The notes beneath the pieces are model-generated. The model did no database searches. It worked only from the letters and a program-made list of their open reading frames with translations, and had not been told where the DNA came from. From Candidatus Parcubacteria bacterium (lineage in GTDB: Bacteria > Patescibacteriota > Patescibacteriia > JAACEG01): a DNA stretch of 15,404 nucleotides. Location: the NCBI GenBank assembly GCA_023135505.1, contig JAGLTA010000001.1:1-15404 (forward strand), written 5' to 3'. Of the stretch, positions 7,794 to 13,908 are shown piece after piece. How positions within the stretch are numbered: the stretch's first letter is position 1; every line of letters begins with the position of its first letter. The translations under genes were made by a program, and so were the position numbers.

Positions 7794-7844
7794 TTATGCG
7801 TAATTATTGAAAATTAATAATAAAATTTGTATGTTATGCGTAAT
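7794..7844. repeat. Pair of 11-base direct repeats
   Basis: TTATGCGTAAT occurs at 7794-7804 and at 7834-7844, exactly 40 bases apart, in otherwise A/T-rich non-coding DNA after the groEL terminator. The spacing is close to four helical turns, so the copies would lie on the same face of the DNA. This could be a pair of protein-binding sites or a chance duplication. Confidence 0.5.
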
Positions 7845-7861
7845 ATGCATTTTTTTGCAAA

Positions 7862-7891
7862 CTAGGAAGGTTATTTTTTAAACCTTCCTAG
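7862..7891 (-). terminator. Perfect 11-bp stem-loop after the small minus-strand gene
   Basis: CTAGGAAGGTT (7862-7872) is the exact reverse complement of AACCTTCCTAG (7881-7891), with an eight-base A/T loop. On the minus strand it lies 16 bases after the stop of the frameshifted small gene, where a terminator is expected, but only three T follow. On the plus strand no T-run follows at all. A terminator or RNA-stabilising 3' hairpin for the small gene is the best reading. Confidence 0.5.
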
Positions 7892-7907
7892 CGAAGAAAA
7901 CCCGACT

Positions 7908-8083
7908 TTATTTTTTGTGCATCTTTAAAACAGTTTCCATTTCTAAACACTTTTTTATAAGAGTTTCTACACTGTAAGTTTTCGTAAACCTAGTTATTTT
8001 TCCACATTTTCTACAAGGCTGTCGAAATAATCCTTGTTTTTTGTCTCTTCTGTCTTTTTAGTAATAACAGTTTCAACTCCCAT
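7908..8083 (-). CDS. Small Cys-containing protein, readable only with a -1 frameshift
   Basis: I do not recognise the family. The start ATG (8083-8081) has a strong Shine-Dalgarno sequence. In the initial frame the peptide MGVETVITKKTEETK continues to a stop at 7996-7994 (29 residues). At residues 14-16 the mRNA reads ACA AAA AAC, which contains the heptamer A AAA AAC, a classical -1 slippery sequence. Slipping back one base there enters a frame that stays open to a stop at 7910-7908 and gives 58 residues. The C-terminal part contains PCRKCGK (C24, C27), TRFTKTYSVETLIKKC (C46) and LEMETVLKMHKK, which looks like a real small basic zinc-knuckle-like protein. The second frame has no usable start of its own before the Cys motif. 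The cause could be programmed frameshifting, a real disabling mutation, or a miscounted A6 run in the assembly. A stem-loop follows the distal stop. Confidence 0.55.
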
Positions 8084-8088
8084 ATAAC

Positions 8089-8096
8089 CCTCCTTT
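8089..8096 (-). promoter_or_regulatory. Strong Shine-Dalgarno sequence of the small gene
   Basis: On the minus strand AAAGGAGG (8096-8089) precedes the ATG at 8083 with the usual short spacing (GTTAT). It is an eight-base match to the 3' end of typical bacterial 16S rRNA. It fixes the start of the small gene and is the only obvious ribosome binding site before any gene in this window. Confidence 0.8.
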
Positions 8097-8135
8097 CTTA
8101 AAAGTCAAGATTTTCTTTTAGTTCTAATAGTTTAT

Positions 8136-8163
8136 ATTTTATGCTTTTTTAAAAAATATGCAA
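8136..8163 (-). promoter_or_regulatory. Candidate promoter of the small minus-strand gene
   Basis: On the minus strand TTGCAT (8163-8158), 16 bases, then TAAAAT (8141-8136). Matches to consensus are 4/6 and 5/6. The start would lie near 8129, giving a leader of about 45 bases that contains the Shine-Dalgarno sequence. The region is AT-rich, so similar hexamers arise by chance. Confidence 0.35.
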
Positions 8164-8219
8164 GAATATTTATAAAAAGCAGCGATTTTAATCAAACGCG
8201 CAAGTTATATAAAAAATAA

Positions 8220-8261
8220 AATTCTTGACTAATCTCACGATCGTGAAATTAGTCAAGAATT
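8220..8261. repeat. Near-perfect 42-base palindrome
   Basis: The arm ATTCTTGACTAAT (8221-8233) is exactly complementary to ATTAGTCAAGAAT (8248-8260), and the centre TCACGATCGTGA (8235-8246) is itself a perfect palindrome. Only the C8234/A8247 pair breaks symmetry across 42 bases. There is essentially no loop, so it could form a cruciform in DNA, a long RNA hairpin, or a large dimeric operator. On the minus strand it runs into TTTTATTTTTT and could terminate transcription. The arm word TCTTGACT recurs just upstream of the small gene (minus strand, 8110-8103). Confidence 0.8.
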
Positions 8262-8268
8262 AAAAAAA

Positions 8269-8398
8269 TTTCGCACCGTCGCAGTCCCCCGCCGCTCGCG
8301 AGCAGCGGGGCTGCGACGATTATGACAAATGCAACAGCCCCTATCGGAGACTGTTGCAAGGCGAAACAAAAAAGCAAGGAACCGCCCTTGCTTTTTTT
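8269..8398 (+). ncRNA. Candidate structured RNA: three-way junction plus terminator
   Basis: An outer stem TTTCGC (8269-8274) with GCGAAA (8361-8366) encloses two hairpins. Hairpin A (8277-8318) has CGTCGCAG/CTGCGACG, then CCCCGC/GCGGGG, then GCT/AGC with a CGCG loop, and is strikingly GC-rich for this genome. Hairpin B (8330-8358) has TGCAACAG/CTGTTGCA with a 13-base loop. The outer stem is followed directly by a strong terminator ending in seven T at 8392-8398, which argues for a plus-strand RNA of roughly 130 bases. I found no convincing plus-strand promoter and no match to an RNA class I know (not tRNA, tmRNA, SRP RNA or a hammerhead core). All pairs are Watson-Crick, so the strand rests on the terminator. 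Confidence 0.42.
8368..8398. terminator. Two-way rho-independent terminator
   Basis: AAAAAAGCAAGG (8368-8379) pairs with CCTTGCTTTTTT (8386-8397) around the loop AACCGC. T-runs follow in both directions. On the minus strand it lies 24 bases after the stop of the helicase-nuclease gene. On the plus strand it closes the structured-RNA candidate. Its stem core is the same as in the groEL terminator. Confidence 0.92.
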
Positions 8399-8421
8399 AG
8401 TCTAAATTTATGATTGATGAA

Positions 8422-11379
8422 TTATTTTTTAAACTCGCAGATGTCCTTAAAATCGCACCATTGGCATAAATTTCCAGGATTGGCGGCAAAATCGTTCTGT
8501 TTTATTTTTTCAATCGTGTCGGCAATCCATTTTTCAACTTTTTTTAACTCTTTATCTTTTCCTAAAAATTCAACCTCACTGTTGTTGTTAAGATAGTAAA
8601 AACTCAATTTTTTTATCGGTTCATCAAACAGTTGTTCGCCGGCAAGCTGGTAAATAATCAGCTGTTTTTTATTTTCAAATGTTAATTTTTCTTTCGGTTC
8701 TCCTGTCTTATAATCAATTATTTTCAATCCGCCTTCTGTTTTATCAACACGGTCAATCGCACCCCTGATAACATATCCGGCAATCTTGATTTTAAACATT
8801 TTTTCCAGATATAGCGGCTGCAGGATTTCATCGCGGAATTTATTGTAAAATTCTTTAATGACTTTTTTGCCTTTTTGCAGATGCTTTTCTTTGGAGTTTT
8901 TATCTTCATACCAATCGTCAATCCATGATGCTTTGAAAATATCAAGCATTTCTTCCAGCGAAATCATTTCGCTGAATTTTTTTAATCGCTGGTTTGAATC
9001 AAACAGCGATTTTTGCGCGTTGCTCTGATTGGCGATTATTAATTCCGCTATTCTTTGAAAAGTTGAATGCATTGTTTTTCCAAAACTAAAACTCGATTTT
9101 CCCTGCGTCGGAACCTTTAAGATAAAGCCCAGATAATATTGATAAGGGCAGCTGCTGAAAGCCGCTAACTGTGAAAATGAAAAATGCGGCGGAAAGGAGT
9201 TTATAGCGGTTTTTTCTTTTGTTTCGGATTTTGCCAAAGGGGAAGATAAAATTTGCAATCCGCTAGCGGCTTCTGATAATTTTTTTTCATTTACCATTCC
9301 TATCTCCGCTAAAAATCTTGACGGCTTCTTTTTTCTAACGCCGCCGCAGTCTTCCGCCCAGCTGAAAAATAGCCCTTTTTTCGCCCGTGTCATAGCGACA
9401 TAAAAAAGCCGCCGCTCTTCTTCTAAATGAATATCTCCTTCGGGCAGAATCTCTTTGATTAAATCGTCAGGCAAAAGGATCGCTTCTTTTCTTTCAGTAG
9501 TTGGAAAACGCCTGTCAGCCAAATTTACTATAAAAATATATTGAAACTCCAACCCCTTGGCGGCATGCGCAGTAAGGATTTTTACCTCTTCTGGACCGCT
9601 GTCATAATCTGGAACAAGAGATCCTTCTTCGCCGGATTCAACCTCCATTTGCAGTTCAGCCAAAAAGTTTTTTACAAGCCGTTCGCCGTTTTCGCGCTCA
9701 AAATTTTGTATTTTTCTGTAAAACTGGTTGAGGTAATTTGTGTTTTCCCTCATCTTTTGCTCGTCTTGGCGCATTATGTATTTCAAATAGCCGGAATTGT
9801 TTAAAAATTTTAATATTATCTCGCCGACGGTTTTGGTTTTGGCTGACTGAGTATGCTTTTCAACTAAATTCAGAACCTTGCTTATTTTTTCAATCGCCTC
9901 TTTTTTAAAACCTAATACAGCCGCGTTTTTCAAGGTTTCGTATAGGGACCAAGCACGCCGCCGAGCCCAGTAATTAAATAGGGAAATTTCTTTATTGGAA
10001 AAATCAAAAATTGGAATAGACAGGATGCGATAGACTGCGGCTGACTCATGATAATCGTCCAGCAGTTTTAAATAGGCGATAATATCCATAATAATTGGCT
10101 TGGAATAAAGCCCTTTTGACGCTAAAAAAATGAAAGGAATTTCCGCTCTTTCTAAAATCGGAATAAAGCTGTTTGCCATATTATTCGCTCTTATTAAAAT
10201 CGCAAAATCGTTCCATGTCGTTTCAATATCGCTGTTTTTTAATTCAATGATTTTAGAGACAACTTTTTTAACTTCATCGTCAAGAGTTTTTTCGCTGATG
10301 CATTCAATAGTTCCGCTGCCTTTGATCTGTGAACGCAGTTTTTTGTCTAATTTTTCTTCATTTTTGTTATTTTTTAACTGCTCCTCAAGGCGGTTCGGAT
10401 TGTTTAATTTGATGAATTCATATGCAAGATCAAGGATGTTTTGCCTGCTGCGGTAATTATTTATTAAAACAACATTTTTGCTTTTAGGATAATCTTTTTT
10501 AAATTGCAGAATATTGCTCATTGAGGCGCCGCGGAAGCGAAAAATGCTTTGGTCGTCGTCAGCGACAACAGTCAAGTTGTTTTTTGGAGCGGCAAGCATT
10601 TTAACCAATTCATACTGCGCCCAATTAGTGTCTTGAAATTCGTCAACTAAAATATATTTGAATTGCTCGCGGTATTTTTTTAAAATTCCAGGTCTTTTTT
10701 CAAAGAGTTTCAGGCAGTAATTTATCAGATCGCCAAAATCAAGATAACTGTTTTCCAGCAGCAGTTGCTGATAAGTATGATAAGCGCCGGCAACTTCATT
10801 AATTCTTAAAATTTCCTGCTCGGCAATTTCCGCCCCGCCCATCGCTTCCATATTATCCAAATTGATTTTTAATCCTTCTGCGTATTTTAAATAATCTTCC
10901 GGAGAAATTACCTCGTCTTTTGCGCGGGAAAAGTGTCTTAAAAGCGAATGGATGAATTTTGTCGGATTGCCAAGCGGACGGTAATAATCAAGACTAAATC
11001 TATCTAAATTTTTTTTAATTAAAGCCCATTGCTGGAAACTGTTAATCAGTTTAAAATCAACAGTCAGTCCGATTGCAAGCCCCTCGTTTTTTAAGATTCT
11101 TTCGCAGAAAGAATGAAAAGTTGAAATCCACAAGTCAAGATACCCTAAAGGCAAAAGCCGATCAACGCGCTCTTCCATTTCGCCAGCGGCTTTTTCAGTA
11201 AATGTTAAAGCCAAAATTTCATCTGTTTTCGCAAAGCCCTGTTCTATGAGCCAAGCGATTTTTTGCGTGATAACGGTTGTTTTGCCTGTGCCAGCCCCGG
11301 CAATAATAAGCAACGGCCCGTTTTTATAAGTAACCGCCTCAAATTGCTCCTTATTTAGTTTTTCCATTAAATTTTCCAT
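8422..11379 (-). CDS. UvrD/PcrA-type helicase fused to an iron-sulfur PD-(D/E)XK nuclease
   Basis: This 985-residue protein is a superfamily 1 ATP-dependent 3'-5' DNA helicase with a C-terminal nuclease. Helicase motifs run in order: Q motif (LNKEQFEAV), Walker A GAGTGKT at 28-34, motif Ia TFTEKAAGEM, motif II DEFQD at 246-250, motif III DDDQSIFRFRGA at 274-285, motif IV NYRS at 308-311, motif V TAHAAKGLEF at 603-612, and motif VI EERRLFYVAMTRAK. From about residue 730 a RecB-type nuclease follows: H771, D876 in GAIDRVD, D889 and K891 in IIDYKTG, and Q906. Cysteines C744, C972, C975 and C981 match the 4Fe-4S pattern of AddB-type nucleases. The likely role is processing of broken DNA ends or other repair. 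The start ATG has no Shine-Dalgarno sequence, and a second in-frame ATG lies four codons later. It is convergent to groEL and divergent from glgA. Confidence 0.95.
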   Translation of the reverse strand: MENLMEKLNKEQFEAVTYKNGPLLIIAGAGTGKTTVITQKIAWLIEQGFAKTDEILALTFTEKAAGEMEERVDRLLPLGYLDLWISTFHSFCERILKNEGLAIGLTVDFKLINSFQQWALIKKNLDRFSLDYYRPLGNPTKFIHSLLRHFSRAKDEVISPEDYLKYAEGLKINLDNMEAMGGAEIAEQEILRINEVAGAYHTYQQLLLENSYLDFGDLINYCLKLFEKRPGILKKYREQFKYILVDEFQDTNWAQYELVKMLAAPKNNLTVVADDDQSIFRFRGASMSNILQFKKDYPKSKNVVLINNYRSRQNILDLAYEFIKLNNPNRLEEQLKNNKNEEKLDKKLRSQIKGSGTIECISEKTLDDEVKKVVSKIIELKNSDIETTWNDFAILIRANNMANSFIPILERAEIPFIFLASKGLYSKPIIMDIIAYLKLLDDYHESAAVYRILSIPIFDFSNKEISLFNYWARRRAWSLYETLKNAAVLGFKKEAIEKISKVLNLVEKHTQSAKTKTVGEIILKFLNNSGYLKYIMRQDEQKMRENTNYLNQFYRKIQNFERENGERLVKNFLAELQMEVESGEEGSLVPDYDSGPEEVKILTAHAAKGLEFQYIFIVNLADRRFPTTERKEAILLPDDLIKEILPEGDIHLEEERRLFYVAMTRAKKGLFFSWAEDCGGVRKKKPSRFLAEIGMVNEKKLSEAASGLQILSSPLAKSETKEKTAINSFPPHFSFSQLAAFSSCPYQYYLGFILKVPTQGKSSFSFGKTMHSTFQRIAELIIANQSNAQKSLFDSNQRLKKFSEMISLEEMLDIFKASWIDDWYEDKNSKEKHLQKGKKVIKEFYNKFRDEILQPLYLEKMFKIKIAGYVIRGAIDRVDKTEGGLKIIDYKTGEPKEKLTFENKKQLIIYQLAGEQLFDEPIKKLSFYYLNNNSEVEFLGKDKELKKVEKWIADTIEKIKQNDFAANPGNLCQWCDFKDICEFKK

Positions 11380-11385
11380 AACTTT

Positions 11386-11414
11386 ATATTACAATTTAAA
11401 ATTGTTTTTGTAAA
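11386..11414 (-). promoter_or_regulatory. Candidate leaderless promoter of the helicase-nuclease
   Basis: On the minus strand TTTACA (11414-11409), 17 bases, then TAATAT (11391-11386). Matches are 5/6 and 4/6. Seven bases after the -10 box is the A of the ATG at 11379, so the transcript would have no leader. A perfect 15-base palindrome, ACAATTT-A-AAATTGT (11391-11405), lies in the spacer and could be an operator. Confidence 0.45.
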
Positions 11415-11454
11415 ATTAAAATTGGCGAAAATTTATAAAAAAACGCGGTTTTTG

Positions 11455-11483
11455 TTGTAAAAATCTTTTTATTATACTATGAT
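11455..11483 (+). promoter_or_regulatory. Candidate leaderless promoter of glgA
   Basis: TTGTAA (11455-11460), 17 bases, then TATGAT (11478-11483). Matches to consensus are 4/6 and 5/6. The expected start, seven bases beyond the -10 box, is position 11490, the A of the glgA ATG. An alternative -10, TATACT, lies at 11473-11478 but has a poorer -35 partner. Confidence 0.45.
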
Positions 11484-11489
11484 AATGTT

Positions 11490-12968
11490 ATGAATATTAA
11501 AATAAAAAGTTCAAAAAAGATTACTATCGCGCATATTAGTTCGCAGATGGCGCCGTTTTCTAAAACTGGCGGAATGGCTGATGTAGTCAACGCTTTATTA
11601 AGGAAGCAGTCGCAGTTCGGCAACAAAGTGATAGCCATAACGCCTGGTTATGGATTTATAAGAAACCAAAATTTAGGATGGAAGACAATCGTTAAGAGCC
11701 TGTCTGTTAAAATAGGCGAAGAAGAATATTCTTTTGCCGTAAAAGAGAGTATGCTTTTTAATAATGTTAAAGTTTATTTTATCTGCAATTATAAGCTGTT
11801 CGGCAGCCATAAAATTTATGGCACAGGATTTGACGGATTGCGTTTCTATTTTTTTAATTTAGCTGCGCTTCAGCTGATGCGTCATCTGAATTTTGCTCCT
11901 GATATTATGCACTGCCATTGCTGGCACGCTGGATTAACTCCGAATTTTATTAAAAAATCAAAATTTTTCGCAAATTCAGCCGCTGTTTTTACGATTCATA
12001 ATCTTATTTTTCAAGGACCAAAAAATTGGTGGGAAGTGCCGCCAGAAAAAATTGATAGCGGCAAAAAATCGCTTCCGGGCAGCAAGGAAAAAATAGAATA
12101 CATCAATTTCACTAAAAGAGGGATTTTGTATGCTGATGCAATTAATACAGTTTCAGAGCGGCACGCCAAAGAGATTCTGACGGCTAAATTCGGACAGGGC
12201 TTGGAAAAAATTCTGCAAAAGAGAAAAGAAGATGTTTACGGAATTATTAACGGCATAGATTACAAGGTGCATAATCCATTGATTGATAAGCATATTTATC
12301 ATAAATATGATTGGGACAGTTTGAGAAATAAAAAGAAGAATAAATTAAAACTGCAAAAAGAGTTCGGGCTTACTAAAGATGAAAATATTCCTATGCTTGG
12401 ATTCTCAAACCGTTTAAGCGAAGAAAAAGGAGTTTTGCTTTTACAGAAGACAATTCATATTCTTTTAAAGTTAAATTTACAGATCGTTATTATTTCCGAT
12501 AATTACGGCAATAAGGAATATGTCAAATTTTTTAAAAAAATTGCCCGCCAGCATCCTGATAAATTTCTTATTTATATTAAAAAGCCTTTTCCTGAAGATA
12601 TGGAAAGCAAGATGTTCGCTGCCAGCGATATGTTTTTAATGCCTTCAAGTTTTGAGCCGTGCGGAATTTCCCAGATGAAAAGTTTGCGTTATGGAAGCAT
12701 CCCGATAGTCCATAAAACAGGCGGATTGTCGGATACAATAATTGATTTTAATCCGCGCAAAAACAGAGGCAACGGGTTTGTTTTTAGCTCTTATAACAAA
12801 GAAGAGTTTTTAATGGCGATAGCAAGAGCGCTGGAAAATTATAAATATCCAAAGATTTGGGAGTATTTGACATGGCGCGGAATGAAAGAGTCTTTTTCAT
12901 GGAAGTTGCCTGCGAAAAAATATTTAGCGCTTTATAAAATCGCCATAAAAAAACGGCTTTTGAAATGA
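11490..12968 (+). CDS. glgA: Glycogen/starch synthase, GT5 family
   Basis: A 492-residue GT-B-fold glycosyltransferase that extends alpha-1,4-glucan chains from a nucleotide-glucose donor (ADP-glucose in bacteria). The N-terminal donor/acceptor motif KTGGMADV begins at residue 25 (KTGGLADV in the family). HCHCWHAGLTP (141-151) and FTIHNLIFQG follow. The C-terminal half has R308 and K313 in NRLSEEKG, the signature FEPCGISQ with E389 and C391, then LRYGSIPIVHKTGGLSDT. All expected active-site residues are present and the length is normal. The gene is preceded by a predicted leaderless promoter, ends with TGA and is followed by a 51-base A/T-rich gap. No other glycogen gene is in the window, so whether it makes storage polymer or another glucan is open. 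Confidence 0.94.
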   Translation: MNIKIKSSKKITIAHISSQMAPFSKTGGMADVVNALLRKQSQFGNKVIAITPGYGFIRNQNLGWKTIVKSLSVKIGEEEYSFAVKESMLFNNVKVYFICNYKLFGSHKIYGTGFDGLRFYFFNLAALQLMRHLNFAPDIMHCHCWHAGLTPNFIKKSKFFANSAAVFTIHNLIFQGPKNWWEVPPEKIDSGKKSLPGSKEKIEYINFTKRGILYADAINTVSERHAKEILTAKFGQGLEKILQKRKEDVYGIINGIDYKVHNPLIDKHIYHKYDWDSLRNKKKNKLKLQKEFGLTKDENIPMLGFSNRLSEEKGVLLLQKTIHILLKLNLQIVIISDNYGNKEYVKFFKKIARQHPDKFLIYIKKPFPEDMESKMFAASDMFLMPSSFEPCGISQMKSLRYGSIPIVHKTGGLSDTIIDFNPRKNRGNGFVFSSYNKEEFLMAIARALENYKYPKIWEYLTWRGMKESFSWKLPAKKYLALYKIAIKKRLLK

Positions 12969-13019
12969 TTTTAAAATAAGATTTTTAGCGAGTTAAAAAA
13001 TATTTTAATAAAAAATATT

Positions 13020-13904
13020 ATGGAAAAATTATTTAATGTAAATACGACCAATGAAAAAGAATTTTTTGCAGCCAGACATTCAATTTCCACAAAAGAAAAA
13101 AACAAACAATTTGAGTCAAAAAAATATCATGGTATTATTGAAGATGGAGTGGAATTATCAAAAGAAAAAGCAAAGGAAATTTTAGAGTTTTTAAAAGAGG
13201 CAAAAGAAGGGACAATAATATTTTTAGGTGGAGCAACAGAAAAAATAAGAACAAAATCAACTGCTCGTGTTTTTGGAGATGAAGCTAAACATATAATCGC
13301 GAAAGAAAAAATAGATGATATAATGGTATTAACCGAAGAAGATATTATATATAAAGAAACTGGAAAAGGATATTCGCAAATAGTTAATAATGTAGTCAAA
13401 AAGATACAAGACAATAAAGATAAAAAGATTATTTTAGATTTCCCGTTATTTTTAAAAGAATTCGGATTTGCCAGATGGACGGATGGAAAAGGAAGCCGTT
13501 CTGATTACACAAAAACTTTAATTGCGAAATATGGCGGTAATTATGATGATTGCGTAAAAGACTGGATAAAAAATAAAGGCAAACTTAATGATTTACAGGG
13601 TCCAAGTCCAACAGAAGTAGCAGAAGAGCATTTGCATGGCATTAACAGACTTCACAATTTTATTGAAAAATATATTAATGATAGATCTATAGTTGTTGGT
13701 TTTGTTGGGCATTGTTGGAATTTAGATGCTTTAGCTGTTTATTTAGCCAATAATAAAAAAGTTGATTTAGAGGGATGGCAAAAAATTAGGGAAACAGTAA
13801 TCAACGAGAGCGAATTAATGCGTTTAGAAATAAACAAAACAACAAAATTTATTTATAGAAATAAAGAATATCTAATAAATACGCTTAATAAAAGCGCTGA
13901 ATAA
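13020..13904 (+). CDS. Histidine phosphatase (phosphoglycerate-mutase-like) superfamily protein
   Basis: A 294-residue protein with the pattern of the branch that uses a phosphohistidine intermediate. The family RHG signature appears as AARHSIS (R19, H20 nucleophile). DGVELSKEKAKEI matches the usual LTxxGxxQA region. R77 in EKIRTKSTARVF matches the second arginine, and H231 in GFVGHCWNLDAL matches the second catalytic histidine. The substrate is unknown; family members act on sugars, nucleotides or protein phosphohistidine (SixA). An insertion at about 100-195 makes it longer than SixA. It is clearly more AT-rich than glgA. Its stop is 4 bases before the next gene, which has a phosphohistidine swivelling domain, so the two are co-transcribed. 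No Shine-Dalgarno sequence is present. Confidence 0.8.
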   Translation: MEKLFNVNTTNEKEFFAARHSISTKEKNKQFESKKYHGIIEDGVELSKEKAKEILEFLKEAKEGTIIFLGGATEKIRTKSTARVFGDEAKHIIAKEKIDDIMVLTEEDIIYKETGKGYSQIVNNVVKKIQDNKDKKIILDFPLFLKEFGFARWTDGKGSRSDYTKTLIAKYGGNYDDCVKDWIKNKGKLNDLQGPSPTEVAEEHLHGINRLHNFIEKYINDRSIVVGFVGHCWNLDALAVYLANNKKVDLEGWQKIRETVINESELMRLEINKTTKFIYRNKEYLINTLNKSAE

Positions 13905-13908
13905 ATTT

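Noticed and set aside
8081..8108. TTGACT...TATATG promoter overlapping the small gene start (minus strand)
   Set aside because: The -10 would overlap the ATG and the transcript would lose the strong Shine-Dalgarno sequence, so TTGACT here is more likely a coincidence or a shared regulatory word.
8319..8367. Hammerhead-like ribozyme because of CGAAAC after a hairpin
   Set aside because: The required CUGAUGA core before the hairpin is absent (the sequence reads TTATGACAAA) and there is no matching cleavage-site arrangement.
8414..8596. A 60-codon plus-strand ORF at the end of the helicase region
   Set aside because: It lies inside the helicase-nuclease gene on the other strand, has no Shine-Dalgarno sequence or promoter, and its translation has no recognisable motif. 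It is a shadow.
12966..12968. Possible UGA recoding as in Gracilibacteria/Absconditabacteria
   Set aside because: glgA is complete to its expected C-terminus and ends with TGA, and no conserved gene here contains an in-frame TGA.
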